Shown one piece after another: positions 1-7,661 of a stretch of DNA of 64,000 bases. A model generated the notes under the pieces. The model was given only the letters and a program-made list of their open reading frames with translations. It was not told the origin of the DNA and ran no database searches. Origin of the DNA: Enterobacter sp. JBIWA008 (lineage in GTDB: Bacteria; Pseudomonadota; Gammaproteobacteria; Enterobacterales; Enterobacteriaceae). Location: assembly GCF_019968765.1 (NCBI RefSeq), contig NZ_CP074149.1:992001-1056000 (forward strand), written 5' to 3'. Position 1 is the stretch's first letter, and every line of letters starts with the position of its first letter. The position numbers and the translations under genes are program-made.

Positions 1-275
1 CTGGTGGCGCGGGTGGTCGCCGACTCTCTGGGAAATTTTTTGCAAGGACTCCCTACCAGCGAGACGCCCACCCCGCCAGCGGAATAACCTTCAACAGCCT
101 GCCGGGCGGTGAAGATTTTATTCTTCGTCCGGCGCTAGCCTTCCATATTGACCAGAAAGACCTTAACAGCGGTGCGGTAGACCTCTGCCGCATCGCGCTT
201 CTCAATGACTACCTCGACATGCGCGAGGATAACGACGCCCGGGTAGATAAATGGAGAGCGGCCAATGAGCGGTAA
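1..275 (+). CDS. Phage tail assembly chaperone, 3' part, with probable -1 frameshift extension (partial)
   Basis: The frame that opens at base 1 stops at 85-87, giving a short product. The -1 frame is open from the window edge to the stop at 273-275 and has no plausible start of its own, only an internal ATG in ctcgacatgcgc. This is the G/GT arrangement of long-tailed phages, in which a chaperone gene just upstream of the tape-measure gene makes a shorter and a frameshifted longer product that coat the tape measure during tail assembly. The slippery bases lie at 30-39, in the phase needed for a 0 to -1 shift. The stop overlaps the next gene's ATG at 265. The 5' end is outside the window, so the family is inferred from position and frame structure, not from sequence similarity. 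Confidence 0.6.
   Translation, partial: GGAGGRRLSGKFFARTPYQRDAHPASGITFNSLPGGEDFILRPALAFHIDQKDLNSGAVDLCRIALLNDYLDMREDNDARVDKWRAANER
30..39 (+). other. Slippery site for programmed -1 ribosomal frameshifting
   Basis: Two overlapping X XXY YYZ heptamers sit in phase with the zero frame: G GGA AAT (30-36, like the lambda G-GT site GGGAAAG) and A AAT TTT (33-39). A -1 slip here joins the frame ending at 87 to the frame ending at 275. The sequence and phase are seen directly; use of the site is inferred from the tail gene context. Confidence 0.6.
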
Positions 276-2346
276 CGCAGATACGATTAAAGACTTCCTT
301 GTTTCGCTGGGGTTCGATATCGATCAGGCTGGCGCTAATAAGTTTGAAGCAGTGCTGAAAGGCGTTACCGCGAATGTTCTGAAGGTCGGCGCGGTGGTGG
401 AAGGCGCAGCGCTGAGCATTGTTGGGTTTACCACCCAGATCGCGAATGGTCTGGATAAGATTTACTGGGCATCCCAACGGACGGGGGCCAGCGTCCAAGG
501 CATCAAAGCGCTGGGCTATGCCGCATCGCAAACCGGTGCCAGCGCCGAGTCGGCCATGTCCTCCCTTGAAGGACTGGCTGGTTTCATGCGTAGCAATCCG
601 GGGGCGGAGGGCTTCCTGAACCGTCTGGGCGTACAGACCCGCGATGTCAGCGGAAAGATGCGTGATACTGCCGCCATCTTTACTGGCGTTGGGCAAAAGC
701 TCAACAACATGCCGTATTACCGCGCGAAGCAATACGCGCAGATGCTCGGCATCGATGAAAACACGCTGATGGCGATGCGGCGCGGCATGAATGGCTTTAC
801 CGCCGATTACCAGTCTATGCTGCAAAAGACGGGGTTCAACGCTGATAAGGCAGCCGTTCAGTCCAACAAATTCATGACGTCCATGCGCGGGCTTACGTCG
901 CTGTTCGGCATTATGCGGGACAAGATCGGCTCAAACCTCGCTGGTGGTCTTGCTGGTTCGCTGGACAGCCTGCGGCGGCGCATCCTCGACAACTTCCCGA
1001 AGATTGAGGAAACGCTGACCAAAGTCATTAAAGGCGTGATCTGGCTTGCGAACGCATTCACACGAATGGCGTGGCGGGTGATTCAGGCCGCTGGTTCTGT
1101 CATTGAATGGTGGAAAAAGCTGGACGATGGCAGCAAAAAGTTCCTGATGACCATCGGCGCAATCCTCATCGCTTGGCGTTTGCTCAATGCTGCATTTCTG
1201 AAATCACCTATCGGCCTGATCACCACGCTGATTCTGGCGATCGGATTACTCTATGACGATTACCAGACGTGGAAAGAGGGCGGTAAAAGCCTGATTGACT
1301 GGTCTAAGTGGCAGCCAGAGATTGAGCAAGCAAAAAAGGTATTTAAATGGTTACGCGATAAGTTTCTGGAGCTCAAGGACAACCTGGGCGGCTGGAAAAA
1401 TACGCTCACCATCCTGTTTGGCTTTCTGGCCGGTGCGAAGCTGGTCTCCATGCTCACGGGTATCGGGCGACTTGTCGCCGGATTTATGGGGCTCGGTAAG
1501 GCAATCGGCGGTTCTATTGGTGGGCTGGGTAAGCTGGCGCAGGGGATCGCGCAGCTGGCAATCAAGAATCCCTGGTTGCTTATGTTCATTCCTGCCAACA
1601 ATACGCCGACCACCAGCGAAGAAATGGCATCGATTGGCGGTATAGGTAGCAATATCGTACCCGAAAGGCAGCAGGCATATGAGGCGCTGAGAAAGGAAAA
1701 CCCTGGCAAAGACTTTTTCACTGATGAGCAAATCCAGCGAAAAATTCAGGAGATGGGACTGGAGCCAGAGCAGCGAGCGCAGTCTGTTAAGCGACCTCAG
1801 GCGACAGCCCAGGGCAAGGTATTGCTCGACTGGATGGGGCCAATGTTCAATAAACTGGAGTCGCTTTATCAGCTGCCAGCTGGCCTGTTGAAAAGCGTGG
1901 CGATCACCGAGTCGGGTGGTAACCAGTTCGCCATGTCCGGCGCAGGCGCGAAAGGACTGTTTCAATTTATGGATGGCACGGCGCGCGACATGGGCCTGCG
2001 TGGGAATGATGTATTCGACCCGGAAAAGTCAGCTCAGGCAGCCGCTAAGTACCTCAGCCAGCTGTTGCGGCAGAACGGCGGAGACCTTAGCAAAGCACTG
2101 GCTTCATATAACTGGGGGATCGGCAACGTTCAGCGCTATGGCATGGGGCTGATGCCGCAGGAAACGCGCAACTACATTCCGAAAGTGATGAGCAATATGC
2201 CCACCAGCGCCCCGGTGATTCAGCAGGAAACGAATATTAACATCCACGGCGTTTCCGATCCGCGCGAGGCTGCCCGTTTGACTGTTGACCGTCAGAAGGG
2301 CGTGAATTCACAGTTAACCCAGCAACTCCCCGCAGGACCGAGATAA
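265..2346 (+). CDS. Phage tape-measure protein with C-terminal lytic transglycosylase domain
   Basis: This 693-residue protein sits directly after the tail assembly chaperone, the usual place for the tail-length ruler. The first 280 residues are alanine, glycine and lysine rich. Hydrophobic stretches near residues 290-330 and 375-440 fit the membrane-active part of tape-measure proteins. The C-terminal part (about residues 530-640) is an SLT-type lytic transglycosylase with ITESGGN (catalytic Glu about 549), the GAKGLFQFM stretch and ASYNWG motif typical of the lysozyme-like fold. It would be carried in the tail tube and cut peptidoglycan during DNA injection. It begins inside the preceding stop region and its stop (2344-2346) shares base 2346 with the next start. 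Confidence 0.85.
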   Translation: MSGNADTIKDFLVSLGFDIDQAGANKFEAVLKGVTANVLKVGAVVEGAALSIVGFTTQIANGLDKIYWASQRTGASVQGIKALGYAASQTGASAESAMSSLEGLAGFMRSNPGAEGFLNRLGVQTRDVSGKMRDTAAIFTGVGQKLNNMPYYRAKQYAQMLGIDENTLMAMRRGMNGFTADYQSMLQKTGFNADKAAVQSNKFMTSMRGLTSLFGIMRDKIGSNLAGGLAGSLDSLRRRILDNFPKIEETLTKVIKGVIWLANAFTRMAWRVIQAAGSVIEWWKKLDDGSKKFLMTIGAILIAWRLLNAAFLKSPIGLITTLILAIGLLYDDYQTWKEGGKSLIDWSKWQPEIEQAKKVFKWLRDKFLELKDNLGGWKNTLTILFGFLAGAKLVSMLTGIGRLVAGFMGLGKAIGGSIGGLGKLAQGIAQLAIKNPWLLMFIPANNTPTTSEEMASIGGIGSNIVPERQQAYEALRKENPGKDFFTDEQIQRKIQEMGLEPEQRAQSVKRPQATAQGKVLLDWMGPMFNKLESLYQLPAGLLKSVAITESGGNQFAMSGAGAKGLFQFMDGTARDMGLRGNDVFDPEKSAQAAAKYLSQLLRQNGGDLSKALASYNWGIGNVQRYGMGLMPQETRNYIPKVMSNMPTSAPVIQQETNINIHGVSDPREAARLTVDRQKGVNSQLTQQLPAGPR

Positions 2347-2948
2347 TGGATATTTTATCAGCGATTTTTCGCCAGCAATCCCGGCGAATTGGCCTGCTGA
2401 TCCCCAGCGTGGTCGTCTCCGAAAAGCATTCTGATGCGCTCGAAATTACTGAGCACCCGGTGGAGAAGCCAACAACTAACAGCGCGTCGGGCTTTATCGC
2501 CGATCATGCGTACAAGCGCCCCAGTGAAGTCACAATGGAATGCGGCTTCGCTGGTGGTGGTTCGTTGCTGGACTTCATTGATACATCGTCAATCGGCCTC
2601 AGTGCCGGACTGAGCCCCAAAGAGACCTATCAGCAACTGCTGGATCTCCAGTCCTCCCGAGTGCCGTTCGATGTGGTGACCGGAAAGCGGGTGTACAGCA
2701 ATATGCTGGTGCGAGCCATTGAGGTGACAACGGACAAAACCAGCGAGAACGTGCTGAACTGCACGCTTACCCTGCGCGAAGTGATCATGTCGCAAACGCA
2801 GAGCGTTAGCGTTGCTGATAAATCAGATATGCAGGATGGCGTCAGTACATCGGCAGTGCAGAATTCCGGGACGAAATCCACGACACCGCCAAATGAATCG
2901 CTTCTCAGCAGCATCGTCACAGGCGGTCAGCGCCTTGCCGGAGGGTGA
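2346..2948 (+). CDS. Phage tail protein, Dit-like baseplate component
   Basis: The product has 200 residues. Residues 1-140 resemble the Dit-like N-terminal domain seen in baseplate proteins of contractile phages, with a beta-rich core and the conserved feature of a tyrosine-containing YQQLLDLQ helix followed by a PFDVVTGKRVYSNM strand. The C-terminal 50 residues are Ser/Thr/Gln rich and probably flexible. It overlaps the tape-measure stop by one base (TAATG) and is followed closely by the plug gene, so translation is likely coupled. It probably forms part of the hub where the tail tube joins the baseplate. Assignment is by recognition of the family pattern and position; not verified by profile search. 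Confidence 0.6.
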   Translation: MDILSAIFRQQSRRIGLLIPSVVVSEKHSDALEITEHPVEKPTTNSASGFIADHAYKRPSEVTMECGFAGGGSLLDFIDTSSIGLSAGLSPKETYQQLLDLQSSRVPFDVVTGKRVYSNMLVRAIEVTTDKTSENVLNCTLTLREVIMSQTQSVSVADKSDMQDGVSTSAVQNSGTKSTTPPNESLLSSIVTGGQRLAGG

Positions 2949-2949
2949 T

Positions 2950-3255
2950 ATGCAGTTTAACGAAATACCGCTTTCTCCTGACAATCAGCAGTTCCGCGTC
3001 TTGCTGGGCAATACCACGTATACGCTAAGGATCATCTGGCGTGATGCGGCTGGCTGGATCATGGACGTGATGGATAGCGGCGGCGATGCGCTGCTCTCTG
3101 GCCTACCTCTACTGACCGGCGTGAACCTATTGCGACAATATCCACAGCTTGGCATTGATGGCGCGCTGGTGGTAGCGACCGATAAGGGAGCACCAGACGA
3201 GCCCACCAAAACCAACCTCGGCACATACAGCCACCTCATTTTCGTACAGGAGTAG
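2950..3255 (+). CDS. Baseplate plug-type protein (DUF6983-like)
   Basis: A compact 101-residue protein starts at the ATG at 2950, after a strong GGAGGG ribosome site; an in-frame upstream extension would lie inside the preceding gene and is not needed. Its pattern of beta strands with the RIIWRDAAGWIMDV stretch and a PQLGIDGALVV stretch resembles the small plug proteins that close the baseplate hub in cyanophage Pam3 and relatives. It sits between the Dit-like and hub genes, the expected place. Function is inferred from family resemblance and synteny. Confidence 0.55.
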   Translation: MQFNEIPLSPDNQQFRVLLGNTTYTLRIIWRDAAGWIMDVMDSGGDALLSGLPLLTGVNLLRQYPQLGIDGALVVATDKGAPDEPTKTNLGTYSHLIFVQE

Positions 3256-3257
3256 AA

Positions 3258-4325
3258 ATGTCTCTTAACTGGATGCGCCATTTTGAGCTGCAATTGTTGG
3301 ACCAGAACGGGCAGGGCGTTTCCCTGTCTGACTTTAAGGTCACGTTCCAGATCGAGTGGGCAGACACACGCTGGCCGCGCGTGGCGAACGTGAAAATTTA
3401 CAACCTTTCGACCGATACCACGAACAAGATACTGGGGCAGGAATTTGCCAAAATTCGCATCATTGCCGGATATGACGGTATAGCGCCGGATGTTGATGCG
3501 AGCCAGGTTGGTGTCGCCAGGGAGATTTCACCAGACCAGATAGGGCAGGTGAACGGTCAGAACTACGGCCTGATTTTTGACGGTGATATTCGCTTCACCG
3601 TCACCGGGAAGGACAACATTACGGATTCGTGGGTGTTGATTCAGGCCATTGGTGATCATGAAGCGTTCCTTTATGCGACTACCATCACCACGCTTGCAGC
3701 TGGTTATACCGTTGCGGATCTGCACCGGGCGACGATGCAGGATTTCAACGCGTTCGGCGTGACACAGGGCATTACCGGCGATTTTCCTGATACCGTGTTT
3801 CCTCGTGGCCGCGCGATTTACTCATCCACCCGTAACGTGATGGATAATATTGCTGCGCAGTGCAAAGCGACATGGCAGCTGGTGGATGGTCAGGTCCAGA
3901 TGGTGCCAGAGGATAAATATATTCACGAAGCCATTGTGTTGAATGCCGATACTGGCCTGATCGGTATGCCGCAACAGACGATGGGCGGCGGCGTAAACGT
4001 GCGGTGCCTGATAAACCCAAACATCCGCATTAATGGTCTTATCCAGCTCGATCAGGCTTCGGTGTACCGCGCCGCGCTCGGCAATAGCGAAATCGCTCAG
4101 TCGCCCGGGCGCATCACCGAAACAGAAGAGAACGGCAACCGTGTGTTGACCGGCACAACGTCACAAGCTGCCAGCATTGCGACAGATGGCGTTTATATCG
4201 TCAAAGCTATCGACTATACTGGCGACACCAGAGGTCAGGCGTGGTACATGGATTTGATGTGCTTTGCGCGTGGCGCTCGTGATCTGATTAGCCAGGCGAC
4301 TATAGCTCGTTCAGGAGGAGGTTGA
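3258..4325 (+). CDS. Phage baseplate hub protein
   Basis: The protein has 355 residues, starting 2 bases after the plug stop with GGAGTAGAA as ribosome site. It reads as a hub of the gp27/gp44 type: an N-terminal beta domain (about 1-110, WADTRWPRVANVKIYNLS), a central region with FDGDI and a dimer-like alpha/beta segment, and a C-terminal beta domain ending in Gly residues. The hub links the tail tube to the spike. In related tail operons the spike gene follows directly; here a 2.2-kb insertion separates them. Confidence 0.65.
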   Translation: MSLNWMRHFELQLLDQNGQGVSLSDFKVTFQIEWADTRWPRVANVKIYNLSTDTTNKILGQEFAKIRIIAGYDGIAPDVDASQVGVAREISPDQIGQVNGQNYGLIFDGDIRFTVTGKDNITDSWVLIQAIGDHEAFLYATTITTLAAGYTVADLHRATMQDFNAFGVTQGITGDFPDTVFPRGRAIYSSTRNVMDNIAAQCKATWQLVDGQVQMVPEDKYIHEAIVLNADTGLIGMPQQTMGGGVNVRCLINPNIRINGLIQLDQASVYRAALGNSEIAQSPGRITETEENGNRVLTGTTSQAASIATDGVYIVKAIDYTGDTRGQAWYMDLMCFARGARDLISQATIARSGGG

Positions 4326-5216
4326 GTGTATAAGAACATGAATGGACTTCGATACAGTGTGATTTTCCTGTCGGTGCTGCTCGTTTCTGGATGCGCAAAT
4401 GCAGGCTTCAATTCTGATAAGAATGTTAGTTACAAAAAACGCCCCGGGTGGCAGCCAATTTTAATCTTATCGGCAGACGATTGCCAAACATGGCAATCGA
4501 AAGGTAAGTCGCTTATCGACTGGAGTGGGGAATCTTGCGGTCCCGAAGGGTTGATTAAGGCGATTAATAAAAAACCAGAGATGATCCCTATTTTTTATGC
4601 TGCATATCATGAGTACGGTACCGGTGGCGTTGGGGCTATCGATGTAAGAGATAATTCCCCGCTAAATTACCTTAACTTTGAAAATAACTTAGCTAAAAAT
4701 CTTTCATCATTAACTGTAATATCAAAGATATATGATGACTACACCATTGACAGAAAACCAATGGGTCTTGCAGAGGTTTCACGTGAGGTTTTTGTTAAGA
4801 GGCTAAATGATTTTTCTTTGCAGCAGCCTGCTATCTATCAAAAGATGAATGATGTAGCGAAGGCCGATTATGAGAAAAGCAAAAAAGCACACAGCAACGA
4901 AAAACTTGGTGTGAACTACAAGACTACTTGTGGGCCTTATACGATAGACCTGTCGTCTGCTGATGGTTGGGCCAGAATTAATGGCGTGAAACCAGAGACG
5001 CAAAAAATTACTCCAATTGGTACTGGTGGCAGCACAAACCGTGAGCCGGATAACGTCAAAATGGAGTGGATGGTCGATACTGACCAACTTGGCCGGTGGG
5101 TAGGGCTCGAGTACATCAAGCGCAACGGCAAAGCCATTCTCAACGCTCAGTGGCTGCAAGCCAGCATGAATGCGCCGCGTCAATACGCAACATACGACTG
5201 CGTGAAGGTGAAGTAG
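4326..5216 (+). CDS. Putative lipoprotein of unknown function in prophage cargo block
   Basis: The predicted protein has 296 residues. The GTG at 4326 immediately follows the hub stop and a very strong AGGAGG site; an ATG at 4338 is the alternative. The N-terminus has a hydrophobic segment ending in LLVSGC, a good lipobox, so the mature protein would be anchored by lipid to a membrane facing the periplasm. The rest has no family I recognise; it contains several cysteines (DDCQTWQ, GESCGPEG, TTCGPYT, YDCVKVK) that could form disulphides. Base composition is more AT-rich than the flanking tail genes. A phage lipoprotein expressed by a lysogen could act in superinfection exclusion or host fitness, but nothing in the sequence proves that. 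Confidence 0.6.
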   Translation: MYKNMNGLRYSVIFLSVLLVSGCANAGFNSDKNVSYKKRPGWQPILILSADDCQTWQSKGKSLIDWSGESCGPEGLIKAINKKPEMIPIFYAAYHEYGTGGVGAIDVRDNSPLNYLNFENNLAKNLSSLTVISKIYDDYTIDRKPMGLAEVSREVFVKRLNDFSLQQPAIYQKMNDVAKADYEKSKKAHSNEKLGVNYKTTCGPYTIDLSSADGWARINGVKPETQKITPIGTGGSTNREPDNVKMEWMVDTDQLGRWVGLEYIKRNGKAILNAQWLQASMNAPRQYATYDCVKVK

Positions 5217-5353
5217 TACCAAAACCTTGATGCTTCGACTCAAATTGTGCTTTGTTTGTTTTCGTTTTTTAGTGTTAAGCATTACACTGCAGTTACTCTT
5301 TCGTGGTTACTTTTCGCTATTCGCAATTTCAACGCAGCAGGAATAACAATTAC

Positions 5354-6085
5354 ATGACACAAGCCCAGCTAAAATCTGGCGCTCTGATTGAGGAACTTAC
5401 ACCTTCACTGATCAAAGGTGAGCTTTTGATTAATGAAATGGATGTTCGCAGAATCATCAGGGAAGCCAAGAGGATTCCTGAGAGATATCAAGGACTCTCG
5501 ATTGAAGGACTGGCTAGGATTACCTTGGGTCAAATTGAGGATGGGTGCGAGCTTTGTGAAAGGGCTCTATCGTTGGCACCAAACGATCCTGTTTCATTAT
5601 GCAACTATACGATTGCGCTTCGTAACAAAGGTTTACATCTCAAACAAAACGAACTTTTGGCTGCAGCTGTTAATTCGCGCAATCCAAAAATTCTTTATGA
5701 CATCGTTGCGAATGCGACCTATTGGGCTGATATCAGAACCTTAAATAGGGCTTTGCCTATGCTTATTGCGATGAATTTGCCATCAAGTGTTGATCTTCAC
5801 GAAGGCTTAGACACCATCAAATATTATGAAAAACATGAGTGGAGGGTGGACGATATGACGTCTATCGGCAAACTTATGATGGCTATTTCAGACAAGCATA
5901 GGTTACGTCTTGCTGCTTCACAAATGCTAGATATTAACTCTGAACTTAATGCGTTAGTCATTGAAGTAAAAACAGAAGATCCAGTTTTTATATCCATGCT
6001 GAATGATGAGTTGACCAATGAAATTTTGGCTGCTGGTTTAGCAAACTCTGAGTGCGTTGGATATTTTGAAGCAGGAGACTTCTGA
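5354..6085 (+). CDS. TPR-like protein paired with a HEPN-like protein
   Basis: The predicted product has 243 residues, taking the ATG at 5354; an open extension to 5303 lacks a ribosome site. About residues 40-110 read as one or two tetratricopeptide-like repeats (GLARITLGQIEDGCELCERA, ALSLAPNDPVSLCNYTIALR), a helical protein-binding scaffold. The rest is helical with no family I recognise. Its stop overlaps the start of the HEPN-like gene (TGATG at 6083-6087), so the two are translationally coupled and probably act together, for instance as regulator or antitoxin and effector. AT content is higher than in the tail genes on either side, which suggests separate acquisition. Confidence 0.6.
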   Translation: MTQAQLKSGALIEELTPSLIKGELLINEMDVRRIIREAKRIPERYQGLSIEGLARITLGQIEDGCELCERALSLAPNDPVSLCNYTIALRNKGLHLKQNELLAAAVNSRNPKILYDIVANATYWADIRTLNRALPMLIAMNLPSSVDLHEGLDTIKYYEKHEWRVDDMTSIGKLMMAISDKHRLRLAASQMLDINSELNALVIEVKTEDPVFISMLNDELTNEILAAGLANSECVGYFEAGDF

Positions 6086-6513
6086 TGCCAGTTTTGCATA
6101 CCTGTTTTTTAGAGATAGCGAAAGATTCGCTAGAAAGAAACGGGGAGTTATGGACGCGCAATGCAATTAGTCGGGCATACTATGGCTTGTATCATTCTGC
6201 ATTAAGAATGACGGACAACATGACACCTCAGTACAGCAAGGATGGCGAAAAATTGCCAGGTGGCTCACACATGCGTTTTTATTTAGCCTGCTGTAGTGGG
6301 GAAGCTGCAACCATCAAAAATCTTGATGTCCAGAAGGTAATGAAAATTGGCGTTAAACTCAAAATGCTTCACGCCCAAAGAGTGAGCGCAGATTATAAAC
6401 TTGATAGAAAAATCAATAGAATAACTGCATTAAGCACGCTAAATGATGTTGAAGAAGCCAATGCAATAATTGACGATCTACTAGGTAGCAATGAAAGTTC
6501 TCTAATTGCCTAA
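6085..6513 (+). CDS. HEPN-like domain protein (possible RNase effector)
   Basis: The product is 142 residues and mostly helical. Residues 25-40 read RNAISRAYYGLYHSA, matching the SRAYYAxxHAA signature of HEPN domains, and contain an R-x6-H arrangement (Arg30, His37) of the type that forms the catalytic site of HEPN ribonucleases. HEPN proteins are common effectors of toxin-antitoxin, abortive infection and CRISPR-linked systems. The start codon overlaps the stop of the TPR-like gene and a strong terminator follows at 6532, so the pair is a closed unit inside the tail operon. RNase activity is inference; a non-catalytic HEPN role is possible. Confidence 0.6.
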   Translation: MPVLHTCFLEIAKDSLERNGELWTRNAISRAYYGLYHSALRMTDNMTPQYSKDGEKLPGGSHMRFYLACCSGEAATIKNLDVQKVMKIGVKLKMLHAQRVSADYKLDRKINRITALSTLNDVEEANAIIDDLLGSNESSLIA

Positions 6514-6531
6514 TCATTTATCTAATCACTT

Positions 6532-6556
6532 AACCCGCCTCCGAGCGGGTTTTTTT
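6532..6556 (+). terminator. Rho-independent terminator after cargo block
   Basis: The inverted repeat AACCCGC / GCGGGTT (6532-6538 and 6545-6551) with a 6-base loop is followed by a run of T (6550-6556). It closes the cargo genes 12 bases before the spike gene start, so in the lysogen it would insulate cargo transcription from the late genes. Confidence 0.85.
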
Positions 6557-6567
6557 ATGGGTTTTTT

Positions 6568-7308
6568 ATGCCAATTCCAACTCAATCACAGATCGGCGGC
6601 GAGCAGCAGACCGCGCAGGCCATTGCCGATTCGGTGTCTACCCAGATGCGCGTAGCGATGCCCGGCATCATTCAGTCGTTCGATCCTGATACTGTTACCT
6701 GCACCGTAGAGGTGGCGCTTCGCGGTATTGTTGGCGATGGCTCCACCGAATTAAAACCACTGGTGGATGTGCCGGTTATCTTCCCGCGTGGCGGAGGTTG
6801 CACGCTGACCTTTCCGGTTAAAGAAGGCGACGAGTGCCTGCTGATCTTTGCCGACCGTTGCATCGATTTCTGGTGGCAGAGCGGCGGCGTTCAGGAGACC
6901 GTCGACCCGCGCCAGCATGACTTATCTGACGCATTCGCCATCGTTGGCCCGCAGTCACAAGCACAGAAAATCAGCGGTATCAGTACCAGCGCCGCGCAGC
7001 TGAGAACCGATGATGGTGCGGCGTTTGTAGAAGTCGCCGCAGGACATAACATCACAATTAAAACACCGGGCCAGCTTACAGCTACGGCTGAAGGTGGAAC
7101 GACAATCACATCCCCGACTATCACGCTGAACGGCAACGTAACGATTAATGGCAACTTGTCTCAGGGAATGGGCGAAAGCGGCGGTACTGCGACGATGCTT
7201 GGTCCGGTGACGGTAACGAATGACGTAACAGCTTCTGGTATCAGTGTCGCCACGCATAAACATGGCGGAGTACAGACTGGCGGGGGAACTACCGGAGGAC
7301 CGCAATAA
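6568..7308 (+). CDS. Phage baseplate spike protein (Gp138 N-terminal domain type)
   Basis: The product has 246 residues. The N-terminal half (about 25-120) has the OB-fold pattern of the Gp138/gpV spike family (MPGIIQSFDPDTVTCTVEV, PLVDVPVIFPRGGG, GDECLLIFADR). The C-terminal half is a repetitive beta region (GQLTATAEGG, TITSPTITLNGNVTINGNL) expected to form a trimeric beta-helix, ending in THKHGG, a His pattern often seen at spike tips that bind metal. It pierces the outer membrane during tail contraction. The start has no obvious Shine-Dalgarno sequence because the cargo terminator lies just upstream; the gene overlaps the next by one base. Confidence 0.75.
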   Translation: MPIPTQSQIGGEQQTAQAIADSVSTQMRVAMPGIIQSFDPDTVTCTVEVALRGIVGDGSTELKPLVDVPVIFPRGGGCTLTFPVKEGDECLLIFADRCIDFWWQSGGVQETVDPRQHDLSDAFAIVGPQSQAQKISGISTSAAQLRTDDGAAFVEVAAGHNITIKTPGQLTATAEGGTTITSPTITLNGNVTINGNLSQGMGESGGTATMLGPVTVTNDVTASGISVATHKHGGVQTGGGTTGGPQ

Positions 7309-7661
7309 TGCGATACCGTCGCGAAGATGCTGAAGGTGATTACACTTTCGGCCAGGGTGACGATACTTTCCTTATCGACAGTCCGGAATGTGTCGCTCAG
7401 GCAGTAAAAACCCGTTTCGAGCTGTGGCGCGGTCAGTGGTTTCTCGACCTGACGGAAGGCACGCCGTATGTTCAGTCGGTGCTTGGGAAACAACGATCTG
7501 ACGTCTACATCCTGGCTATACGCGAACGCATACAGGGCACGCCTGGCGTTCTGTCGATTCTTTCCTTCGATACCAATTATGATGGCACCAGCCGTCGCGT
7601 CACTTTCACTTCCTCCATTGACACAATCTACGGTCAGACAACTGTAACAAGCGAGGCATAA
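7308..7661 (+). CDS. Baseplate wedge protein, gp25/GpW-like
   Basis: The product has 117 residues and overlaps the spike stop by one base. It begins MRYRREDAEGDYTFGQGDDTFL and carries the AVKTRFELWRGQWFLD stretch, typical of the small gp25/GpW-like wedge proteins encoded just before baseplate J. It would join the hub to the wedge and start sheath assembly. The neighbour order (spike, this gene, baseplate J, DUF2612-like) supports the call. Confidence 0.6.
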   Translation: MRYRREDAEGDYTFGQGDDTFLIDSPECVAQAVKTRFELWRGQWFLDLTEGTPYVQSVLGKQRSDVYILAIRERIQGTPGVLSILSFDTNYDGTSRRVTFTSSIDTIYGQTTVTSEA

